Below are positions 52,655-63,139 of a DNA stretch of 64,000 nucleotides, piece by piece. The position numbers and the translations under genes were made by a program. The first letter of the stretch is position 1. Each line of letters opens with the position of its first letter. The notes beneath the pieces are model-generated. The model saw nothing but the letters and a program-made list of their open reading frames with translations, had not been told where the DNA came from and ran no database searches. The stretch is taken from positions 372,001-436,000 of the forward strand of contig JACONQ010000017.1 in NCBI GenBank assembly GCA_014281115.1, given 5' to 3'. This DNA is from Laburnicola sp. R22_1. Its lineage: Eukaryota > Ascomycota > Dothideomycetes > Pleosporales > Didymosphaeriaceae.

Positions 52655-53464
52655 TGTTAAAACTATATTAGTAAGCAAAATAAATAATAAAATAACATGT
52701 TAGAATTTCGCTATCATAATAAAAGATAAATAGATAAATAACTATAAGCTACCTAAAAATAAACTAAAATAGTTGTTCCGACAATAAGTTGCAATTAAAG
52801 CCAAAGTTAACTTTAAGTAACGCACAAAGAGTTTACTAAAAGATAATTGTAAGAAGTCCAATATTATATATATTAAATTACTTAAAACTAAAAACAAAAT
52901 ATAATATAAAACTAACCTAATAAATATTATAAAATACGCTATCGTAATATAAATAAGCTTGTAATTAATTTTTCTAAATTAATAACTTTTGACAAACTTG
53001 TCGCAATCAAGCGCTTTAACAATTTTAAGCAATTGCTAAAAAGAATATACTAAACAAGGCAATATTATATGTATTAAATTACTTATTACTAAAAAACAAA
53101 ATATAACATATAAAAGACTTGTTTTATAATATAAAATACATTAGCGTATAATAAACTAAGGAGTAATAAATTATTCTAAAATAAGGCGTTTATTGTTAAG
53201 GTTACAACTAAGTAATAGTAAAACAAAGTTTGTATATAAAATAATAGCTCGTATATAAAACACATAAAACACTAGTTTATACACTAGTTTAAAACACTAG
53301 CACGCATAAAAGTTAAAGATATAATTAAACTATACACAACTAAGAGTTCGTTAGTCTAAAATATTTTGTATATAGATTACTAGGTAGCCAGTTTATTAAA
53401 ATTAATTAACTAGTTTAACAATACTAACTCGATTACCTTCTTATCTATTTATCTACTTTTCACA
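52655..53464 (+). repeat. Copia-family LTR, + orientation (810 bp)
   Basis: Starts TGTTAAAAC and ends TTTTCACA. It is the reverse complement of most of 57127-58016. It is shorter because it has fewer of the internal GTTTTATATRC-type repeats. Confidence 0.85.
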
Positions 53465-53479
53465 GATACTATACTCTAG

Positions 53480-56400
53480 GAGCTTGTTTTAGGCCATATA
53501 AAGATTTATTTAATTTATAGACTTTATGTCTAAATTTATTAAAACTAATAGGTTGTTTAATATCGATTTTAGAATCTATAGGGGCATGTAAAAAGGCGTT
53601 TTTAATATCTAATTATTGTATTTCAAGATCTAAAAAATAGGCAAAGAATAATAATAGCCTTATAATTTCAATTCTTGTTGTATTAGCAAAGGTTTCTAGA
53701 TAATCTAAGCCATAAATTTGACTATAACCTTTTACTACCCATCGGGCTTTATATTTTAATAGATTATTATTTTTATCTGTTTTAATTTTAAAAACCCAAC
53801 GACCTTTTAAAGGTTTTCTATTGTTAGGTAAATCTACTATTTCCCAAGTATTTTGATTATTTAGTTGACTAATTTCTAGTTCCATAGCTTTTAGCCAATT
53901 ATCTTTATCTTTACTATTTATAGCTTCTTTGTAGCTAGTTGGTTTATTATTTTCAGTTATTAATAAGGCTAGTTCATCTATTAACTCATCTGAGTTTTCT
54001 AAAGTTATTCTTTTAAAGTTTTGCCTTGTATTATAGGTATTAGAAATGATTCTTTTATTATTATTATTAATAGTAGTATTATCAAGTAATATATCTGGAC
54101 TTGATTCGCGAGAGCTTACATTATTCTCGTTATTATTCTCGTTATTATTCTCGTTATTATTCTCGTTATTATTCTCGTTATTATTCTCGTTATTATTCTC
54201 GTTATTATTCACGTTATTATTCTCGTTATTATTCTCGTTATTATTCTCGTTATTATTCTCGTTATTATTCTCGTTATTATTCTCGTTATTATTCTCGTTA
54301 TTATTCACGTTATTATTCTCGTTATTATTCTCGTTATTATTCTCGTTATTATTTAAATCTAGATTTTCAGAATCTATAGATTGTTCTGTAGTATTGTTAT
54401 TGTTATTATTATTTAGGTTATTGCCTAGGTATACATTATTATTACTATTAAATAGTATATTAACTTCTTTAGTAGAGTCGTTATTAAAGTTATAAAAGTA
54501 ATTTTCAAGAATTTTAGCATCTCTAGTATACACTAGTTCATTATCTTTTAGATCTAATATTTTATAATTATAGTTATCATAACCTACTAGTATACCTATT
54601 TTGGCTTTAGGTTCTAGTTTTGTTAATTGTTGTTTAACTAAGTAGTAACTTAGTGAGCCCCAGATTTTAATATTATTATAGTTAGGTTTCTTTTTATAAA
54701 GTTTTTCATTTGGGCTTATAAAATTTAAATTACTATGTGGTGTAATATTATATATATACACTGCGTTTTCAACAGCGTATTGCCAGTAACTAGTTGGCAA
54801 ATTACTATAGAACAATAAGCTTTTAGCTGTTTCTATTATAGTTCTATTTATTCTTTCAATTAAACCATTTTGTTCTGGTGTATATGGCGGATTAAATTGG
54901 TGAATAATACCATTTTGTTTATTAAATAGCGTAAAATTACTATTAGCAAATTCCGTGCCATTATCGGTTTTAATAATTTTAATTTTTCGATTGCTTTGGT
55001 TTTCAACTTTTGTTTTAAAGTCTTTAAAGGCTTCAAACGATTCTGATTTATGTCTTAATAGTTTAAATTCTAATTTTCTAGTAGCAGAGTCTAGAAAGAA
55101 TATAATATATTTATAATTATTTTTGGAGAGGGTAATAGGCCCATATAAATCAATTACTATTTTATCTAAGTAATTATCCGCTTTAATAGTAATTTCTCTA
55201 CTGTTATTATTTGTTAGCTTAGCTTTTATACAGCTAGAGCAATTAATTTTAGTAGGTTTAGTTATACCTAGTATTTTACATATAACGTCTAGATTTTTAT
55301 GTCCAAAACGATTGTGATAGAGATATATTAAGTTCTCTTTATAGTTACTAATAGTTTTATTTTTATTAATAACCTTTTTAGCAAATAGAATGTTATCTGT
55401 TACTATATTGTCTATATTTATTGTATAAAGATTGTCAATTAGAGTTGCTTCTAATATTGTTTTAGTGTTCTTTTTAATTATAGCTTTGTCTTTTATAAAG
55501 TTTACTACAAAGTCTTTTTCGACTAATTTCTTTACTAATATAATATTTACATTAAATTCAGGCAAATAAAGACAGTTTTTTAAAACTATCTTAGTATTAT
55601 TATATATAAAGCTCACGTTGCCAATAAATTGCGAAGTTAAAATATTGTTATTTCCCCATTGTATTTTTGTAGTTTTTCTAACTAACGAATTTTCTATAAA
55701 TAGGTTTTTGTTGGATATAATATGAGATGAACTACCTAAATCTAGTATTAGATTAGGGCTTTTTGACTTAGTAGTTATAAATACCTTAGTAGTTTTTGAT
55801 CCTTGTTTAGGATTTCTAGAATTAAATTCTAGATTTCGAGGATTTCGATGTCCTTTTCTCGAATTAGTTTGTTTTTTATTTAGGGTAGTTAATAATACCT
55901 TTTCAATTTCCATTGGTTCAGATGACTCAGCCATTTTATCTAACAGCTTTCGATCTAGTCGATCTGATGGACATTCGGATTCACGATTTAATAGATTTTT
56001 ATCTATTTTTTTATCTTTTTCAGATTTGAAATCGTGATTTGTTTTAAACCATTTATGTTTATTTTCAGGATGTAAATACCAACACTTATTAGTAAAGTGA
56101 GTATTTGTTTTACACTTATTACAAAATCGTTTAGACTTTATAACTTTGTGTTGATTCTGGAATTTAGTATATAAAACCTTAGTTTTATCACTATCCAAGT
56201 GCGTCTGACGACGACTTTCATCAATTAAATTAGAGAATAAATTCTCTAGATTAATCTTTGAAGAATCATCCCGAAATGATTGAGTTACTGAAGTAACAAA
56301 CCCCTCATAATTAGGAGTTAAATTGTTTAACACCCAGGCCACAATAACCGGTTTGGGTATTTTAATTGACTTATAGTCAAGATTTGTTGTTAAATATTTA

Positions 56401-56773
56401 ATTTTATTGAGGTACTCCTCCATTGAATCAAAATCTAACAAGGTACTATTAAATAACTCCTTTAAAAGAAGAAATTTAGAATAGTAACCTTTAGGAGAAT
56501 AAAGATTCCCCAAACAAATCCACATCTCATTGGCTGTAGATAAATCCTTAATATGCTGTAAAGGACTATCTTCAACTAACAAAGTAATAATTGATTGTGC
56601 TTTAAATTAATATCTTTCGACACTGAATTAATTGCAATATTATTACCACTCTGAATTGCAGCCATATAATTTTCTATTATAAGAATAGAAATAGCCCTAG
56701 GCTTCCACATCTTATAGTTGGAAATACCCTTAAGCATCTTCTGCTTAGAGATAGAAGAAATCTTAGAACTCAT
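53480..56773 (-). pseudogene. Ty1/copia gag-pol, nearly open but truncated in RT
   Basis: Starts at 56773 (MSSKISSISKQKMLKG). A 1-nt frameshift near 56600 joins it to a 989-codon open frame. Order: Gag (UBN2-like), zinc knuckle CNKCKTNTHFTNKC (CX2CX4HX4C), protease LILDLGSSSHII (usual DSG; Ser to Leu), GAG-pre-integrase HHCC (HNRFGH...CSSC), integrase with VIDLYG, KTDNGTEF and EQNGLIERINRT (DDE intact), an Asn/Glu repeat linker, and the RT N-terminus (WVFKIKTDKNNN). A stop at 53613 replaces a Gln codon. RT resumes as LDIKNAFLHAPID to YGLKQAPR, then ends at the inverted LTR. The copia order (IN before RT) is clear. Confidence 0.92.
54121..54352 (-). repeat. 12-bp coding minisatellite, about 19 units
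   Basis: Head-to-tail 12-bp units encode (Asn-Asn-Asn-Glu) on minus, with two units where Glu is Val (plus-strand CACG in place of CTCG). It lies in frame between integrase and RT. The period is a multiple of three, so length changes keep the frame. Confidence 0.93.
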
Positions 56774-57102
56774 TGTGAATAAGATTGATAGGCCAAAAAG
56801 AGCTCAGAAATCTGAGAAAAATGAGGTATTTATTGAAAAATTGATAAGGCTTGTCGAAATTGCCTAAAAAGGTAATGAACTAGTCCAGCTAGTAAAAGAG
56901 CTCAGAAAATTCTGAGAAAAATAAGGTATTAGTCAAAATATCGATTTTGCCAAGATAGCTTAGTAAGCTAAAAGGACTAGACCAGCTAGTATAAAAGAAT
57001 CAGAATCTCAAAGGAATTCTGAGAAAAATGAGGTATATATCGAAAAATTGATAGAAGAATAGCTTAGTAAGCTAAAAGGTAGATAATAATAAATAATAAA
57101 AT

Positions 57103-57126
57103 TGTTAGAGCGCCGGGCTTATAACC
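57103..57126 (-). other. Primer binding site matching an internal tRNA region (CAT anticodon arm)
   Basis: Directly after the LTR 3' end on minus, the sequence reads GGTTATAAGCCCGGCGCTC. Its complement (GAGCGCCGGGCTTATAACC) matches a tRNA D-arm to anticodon-arm segment with one change (CTTATAA for CTCATAA, a RIP-type C to T). Drosophila copia is known to prime with a tRNA-Met 5' half in the same way. Confidence 0.65.
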
Positions 57127-58016
57127 TGTAAAAAGTGGATAAATAGATAAGAAGGTGATCGAGTTGGTATTATTAAACTGGTTGATTTATTTTAATAAAC
57201 TGGCTACCTAGCAATCTATATACAAAATAATTTAGACTAACGAACACTTAGTTTTGTATAGTTTAATTATGCCTTTAACTTTTATGCGTGCTAGTGTTTT
57301 AAACTAATGTTTAAACTAGTATTTTATATGCAATAGTGTTTTATATACGAGCTATTATTTTATATGCAGACTAGTGTTTTATATACAAGCTATTATATGC
57401 AAACTAGTGTTTTATATGCAAACTAGTGTTTTATATACGAGCTATTGTAAACTTTGTTTTACTATTGCTTAGTTATAACGTTAACAATAAACGCCTTATT
57501 TTAGCATAATTTATTACTCCTTAGTTTATTATACGCTAATGTATTTTATATTATAAAACAAGTCTTTTATATGTTATATTTTGTTTTTTAGTAATAAGTA
57601 ATTTAATACATATAATATTGCCTTGTTTAGTATATTCTTTTTAGCAATTGCTTAAAATTGTTAAAGCGCTTAATTGCGACAAGTTTGTCAAAAGTTATTA
57701 ATTTAGAAAAATTAATTACGAGCTTATTTATATTACGATAGCGTATTTTATAATATTTATTAGGTTAGTTTTATATTATATTTTGGTTTTAGTTTTAATA
57801 CATATAATATTGGATTTCTTACAATTATCTTTTAGTAAACTTTTTGTGCGTTACTTAAAGTTGACTTTGGTTTTAATTGCAACTTATTGTCGGAACGACT
57901 ATTTTAGTTTATTTTTAGGTAGCTTATAGTTATTTATCTATTTATCTTTTATTATAACAGCGAAATTCTAACATGTTATTTTATTATTTATTTTGCTTAC
58001 TAATATGGTTTTAACA
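57127..58016 (-). repeat. Copia 5' LTR, - orientation (890 bp)
   Basis: Read on minus it starts TGTTAAAACC and ends CACTTTTTACA, followed by the primer binding site and gag. It contains a cluster of short repeats (ACTAGTGTTTTATATGCAA type on plus, about 57260-57450). Confidence 0.88.
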
Positions 58017-58707
58017 TTATGTTTAACGCGTTTATATTTATCTCTTTTAGTTTCTATAGTATAGTTGCCTATTTTAGTTAAGGATTTACGCTAGTGTTGT
58101 TTACTCTAGCTAAAATAAATAAAAAAGATTTTTTACCTTAGTTTTACTTTTCTTCTCTACTCTACTACTATATCTGCAACGCTTCCTATTAATATTACGC
58201 TATATTCTAATTGCCACTTCTACCTTTATATTATTTTTACTATCTTTTTTATTATTAGTTTTTATTATAGTTAGAGCTAATAAGTAATGCCTTATAATAG
58301 CCTTTATAACTCTAAGTAAGTATTTAAAGACTAGCTTAACTACAGCTTAGTATTTCTCTATCAAGACTATAACTTATAGCACTCTTACTTATAATAGTAA
58401 GCCTTTACTACTTACTTTAAATTTCTATAGTGCTAAGAACCTTAAGAAGTTTATATATAATAAGACTATAGAGAATTATTATAGGGTTAGTTTCTTAGTT
58501 CTTTTGTGTTATTTCTTACTAATTCTAAGTAGTTTTTAAGAACTTAAGCTATAATTAAAAGACCCTTAAAGCTATTTATATAATATATAAGGAGTACGTT
58601 TTTAAGACCGCCTATATTTATAAGAAAATCTGCTAGTGCTATCTTAAGTAGCATACTTTTTATGCGTAGAGGCTTATAAAAAAGAAGTGTAACTATAAGG
58701 CTTATAT

Positions 58708-60892
58708 TAAAGATCTTTATCGTGTAGAGATTCTAACTAAGATTAAGTCCGCACTATATACAAAGAGAAGTAAAATAGAAGGCACTATAATCTAGTACCT
58801 AGCACATAGTAGTAGTAACAAAATATATACAAAATAATAATAATTTTATTATTAGCATTCTACACAATAGCATTATTAACAGCAGTTAATAAATAGTATA
58901 CTATCTAGCATAACTAAGTTATATATTATCTCTTACCTAGTAGACTATTAGAGAGCTATAGTAGAGCTATATAGAGTTGTAACTATAGTTTACTATATAT
59001 ATATTACATAAGTCTACCTACTCTTATAATATTTGCAATATCTAAAAATTCTTTCTCTTTAACACACACAACACTAAGTCTTCTAAATTTAACTCTTTAA
59101 TATATATGGCAAGCTAGCTTTCTAGCGTTCTAAAATTAAGTTATCTAATACCTATAGTTAGATAGCTGCTAGAGAATTTAAAATTAGCATAGACAACTAG
59201 CTAGGAAATATTAGCCATCTATCCTATCTGCTATAATATATAGTTAAGGCAGTCCTACTAGAGGACTAGATTAATTATACTATTCTAGAGATTACAACTA
59301 ATAATCTATTTAGGCTATATACTATCTTTACGTAACTTTAAATTCTTAAGTGTAAGACTATTCTTTTATATAGAGGCCTAAGTAATAATGCAGTAATATT
59401 TATATAATAATAATAGCTTCTCCCCCAGAGTTAATTTGTAATATTATGTAATTCTAGGCTGGCTGTTTAACTAACCACTACGTTATATAATTAATAATTT
59501 CTTTAATAATAATTTTTTGCTACAATAATAACAATAATAATTATAATAGCAACTAACCTAACTATTTTATCTAACTCTCTCTCTATAGTAAATTTCCTCT
59601 TACAACTAGCGAGTTGTATACTGCTACCTAGGACCTTACTACTACTACCTATCTTTCCTATACTCCTGCCGCTACTGCTCACCCTTACTCTTATTACTTA
59701 GTTGCGGTCCCCCACCATAATAGCACCCTAAATAATTACTACTATATCTATAAGTTTATTGCGCTATAGCTGCGCTTTTAAACTTCTATAGTTCCTAAGA
59801 AACCACCGCTTATTATCTAGCAGCCGCCCTATACCTTTACTTTACTAGTCCTTATCTTTAAGCTTTTCTAGCAATGCCTCTACTTTGTTCTATTGTTGCA
59901 GTATAAACGCCTAATCTAATCCTCTATCTAGGTACTAAAGGAGTGCTTTGCACTCTAGGATTTAGAGTTATAAAACTAGCTAATAGGGTCTAAATAGCTA
60001 GGGCTAGGTGTTGTTAAAGATATTAAAATTAAGAGGCCCCTCTAACAATCCTACTTGCCATATAAGATCGCTAAATCTTTAGGAATTATTCTTAACTTTA
60101 TCTAGCTAATTCTTTATATACTTTTAAAACTCTACTATAGCTATGCTACCTTGTATAAAAGAAGTGGTATAGTTAGGCCGCTAGAATATTATTACGTTAC
60201 TAGATATAATAGATAAAGGGCTAAATTTAAAAGATAGTAGTAGTGGTTATACGTTAAAAATAAAGGTTTAGTATACTAGGTATTACTAATATTATAAGAA
60301 GTAGACTTTATATACTATATATATAGTAAACTATAGTTACACTACTACTAAGTCGTAAACACAATAACTAAACTATAGTTAAGCGTCCTATTACCCACAC
60401 TACTTTTGTAGTTGCGACTTTACAGTCTACTATAGCTTTCTAATAGTCTATTAGTTAAGAGATAATATATAACTTAGCTATACTAGATAGTAGACTATCT
60501 ATTAACTACTATTAATAATATTGCTATAAAGAAAGTTAATAATAAAATTATTAGTATTTTATATATATTTTATTACTACTACTATATACTAGGTACTAGG
60601 TTTTAGTATCTTCTATTATACTTCTCTCTATGTATAGTGCAAACTCGACCTTAGTTAGAATTTCCACACAATAAAGATGTTTAATAATAATAATAGCTCC
60701 TTACTATTATATTATTAGCAAGGCTAGAGAACAGACTAAAATATAGCAGTGGGCAACTATTAGAGGAAAAGAAAGTATTTCTTATACGTTGCCAGAGCGC
60801 GCGCGCAGCCATGGTAGAAAAAGCTTTTAGTAATAGTTAAAATCTTACAGGCGCATAAAGATAATAAGGAGTAAGAATAGTAGCGTAATAAG
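58708..60892 (+). mobile_element. Unclassified repeat family (14-15 bp TSD class), copy D, type 2 centre, split by copy E
   Basis: Flanked by the perfect 15-bp duplication CTATAAGGCTTATAT (58693-58707 and 60893-60907). Starts TAAAGATCTTTATCGTG. Without copy E it is about 0.9 kb. It matches copy A up to GCGYAATAAG and lacks the right-hand module of about 270 bp found in A, B, C and E. Confidence 0.78.
59419..60683 (-). mobile_element. Unclassified repeat family (14-15 bp TSD class), copy E, type 1 centre
   Basis: 1265 bp, reverse orientation, inserted in copy D. Flanked by the 15-bp duplication ATAATAATAATAGCT (59404-59418 and 60684-60698). On minus it starts TAAACATCTTTATTGTG, as copy B does, and ends CTCTGGGGGAGA. 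It is less AT-shifted than copy C. Confidence 0.8.
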
Positions 60893-61891
60893 CTATAAGG
60901 CTTATATAGTTTACTCTAATAAGTATTTAGGTAAAGTATAATAATTTTCTAGTAAACTTCTTCCTTACTAATCTATATTTTAGATTTAGGATAGCTTATA
61001 AGAGGACTTTACTAAGACTAAATTTACTAACCTTATTCTAGAACGTATTTTTTATAGTAATAGTTATACTAGTAAGTCTCTTCTTAAACTTTAGTAAACT
61101 TATCTTAATATCTTTATCTATAAGTATAGCTCTACTATCTAGAGTACTTAAGTTAAGCCCTAAAAGATAAATAATACTAATACTAGATACTCTAAATAGG
61201 ATATAATGCTTTTATATTAGATTCCTATAGTTTAGTAGGATACTTATACTATTCTCTAAGCTTTTTCTAATATACTTACTATAAGTTCTAGGTTTTTAGA
61301 GTTTATCTTCTTTAGCTAATATTATACTATAGTTAATTGCTACTTCTACTTTGCCTATTCTAAAGCCTTTCTATTAGAATTTAGTTAAGCTTATTCTAGA
61401 TATTGTAAAGACTATTTATGCTAGCAAGATACTAGGAGAATATATAATTACTGCTTTTTTAAAGCGTATTAAGTAAGTTCTAGATTTTGCAACTATTAGT
61501 TCTAATTAGATTACTATTTTTTATAAGAAGATTAAGAGAATAGATCTTAATTCTAATTTAGGTAAGAGTAAGTTTATAAAAAAGAGTAGTGTTCCTATTT
61601 ATTTTTTTAGAATATTAGAATTTATCTATCCCTATATTTAGCCCTATTATAGAGGTCTAGAGGTGTTTTCTTATATAGTTTATAATTTTATAGGTATAGC
61701 TAAGCTATAAGCTTAGTTTAAAAAATACGTTAATCTCTTTAGTTATATTATATCTTTTCCCTCTTTTTTATAATATTTTCCTTTAAATAGCCTTTCCTTC
61801 TTCTTTTTTAATTGCCCTACTTTCTATTGCTTAGGACCTATATTATTTTATTATAGGAAGGATAATTCTCTTTCCTTTTACTAGCTTTTAC

Positions 61892-62169
61892 TATAAGGGC
61901 GGTACACGGCCTTATAGGGCAAACCTCTTAGGGACAGATAGTATGGTTGAAAGAGATAACTGAATTGAGACTATACTAAGATGGGGAATAAGGAAGGGAA
62001 CTGGGGGGTCCTTACTTATATAGTGGGCGGCGTAGGGCACAGGCCCACGCGAACCACGCGCTAACACTAACTAGGAAAGGCGCCTTCTATAAGGTAAAAG
62101 GCGCTATTAGGGTGTGAAAGGAAAGGTAATAGTGAATAACTAGTAGGGAGGCAGCCACAAACCGTTACA
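61892..62169 (-). repeat. 3' LTR of the right-hand gypsy element (278 bp)
   Basis: Reverse-orientation member of the LTR family at 23065, 34385, 47593 and 50296. It retains the GCGCC stem segment and canonical TGTAACGG start, and is the least decayed LTR in the window. Confidence 0.9.
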
Positions 62170-63139
62170 TAACCCCCCTTTTAAGGCCTGAAAATAGGAA
62201 GGAAAGTACGTGAAAATAGTGTGTTTTGGCGGATTTTTAATGTAACCAGCACTATTTTAGGGCCAAAGAGGGCTAGAGTAGGGGCAACGGGCCCCTACGG
62301 TTCTAGCGGTGGCCTTGGTTTTTAATTTGGGTGCTATTTGGTGGAGATATTAAGAAAAGTTGTTAGGGGTAAATTAGTAGATTAGTGGAAAAAACGCGGT
62401 AGAAACCACATCTTAGCGTTTAGCGTTTTGCTAATAGATCGTATTCTTAGCTCTAACGCTATATAAAAACGCGGTTAGCTAAAAAAATTCTAGTTAGTTT
62501 ATTGCGCGCCGGCGTAATTATGTCGTATAAGGTTCCCTAGTACTATAGGAGAGCGTTTTGAAAAACGTGTTGACCTGACTATACAGTTTTTAATTAGGGC
62601 AGGGCGGCTTCTAAAGCTATGGGGGCTGCCGGCGGTAGTGGGGACGTCCGGGGGTGAGGGTACTAAAAAGCGATAGGTATCTAGTTACGCGCGCGAGCCT
62701 GAGGGCGTGTAGGTATTAAAAAGCGACAGGCACCTAGCTAAGCACGCCTAATGCAGCGCTTTAACCCTGTCTTTGCGGGTATATTGTCTTTAGGGATAGG
62801 CTCTAGAAAGGTGTCTTAGAGGGCGGCGTCTAGCCAAATAGGCAACTGTTTTAGTAGACTAGCTCGCTTAGGGTACTCTTAATAGTAAGCTTTGATTAGT
62901 AGGGAAGAGTTAACAAAGTTGTTGGCAGGGTAGTAGGTTAGGTTGGAGTTATGCCCTTTCCACGCTGCCTAGTACTTTAGTGTTTTGCGGTCTACTTTGC
63001 TATTAAGAATACAAGAAACCGGCTACTTAGGGACTCTATCTACCTTAATAGGTGGTTCCAAAGGTTGTAATTAAACTAGTAAGAGATTATTTAGATCCCT
63101 TTAAAGCCTGTTGGCATAGAACACTAGGTAAACTCTTAT

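Larger units (their letters stand above)
52655..58016 (-). mobile_element. Ty1/copia element with its two LTRs in inverted orientation
   Basis: An LTR in + orientation (52655-53464) and one in - orientation (57127-58016) flank a minus-strand gag-pol. Both outer edges are LTR 5' ends (TGTTAAAAC). The left LTR's 3' end (TTTTCACA) is joined straight to the reverse transcriptase, so the rest of RT, RNase H and the polypurine tract are missing. There is no matching target duplication (ATAGT left, TTATG right). This is not a normal insertion. Confidence 0.85.

Noticed and set aside
54046..54495. Leu/Phe/Ser and Tyr/Tyr/Ser/Arg repeat frames on + (two overlapping)
   Set aside because: They are antisense readings of the Asn/Glu-coding 12-bp minisatellite in copia. 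The sense frame continues into known domains on both sides.
57091..57130. tRNA-like string (D-arm to anticodon arm)
   Set aside because: Lacks acceptor stem and T-arm and abuts an LTR, so it is a primer binding site rather than a tRNA gene.
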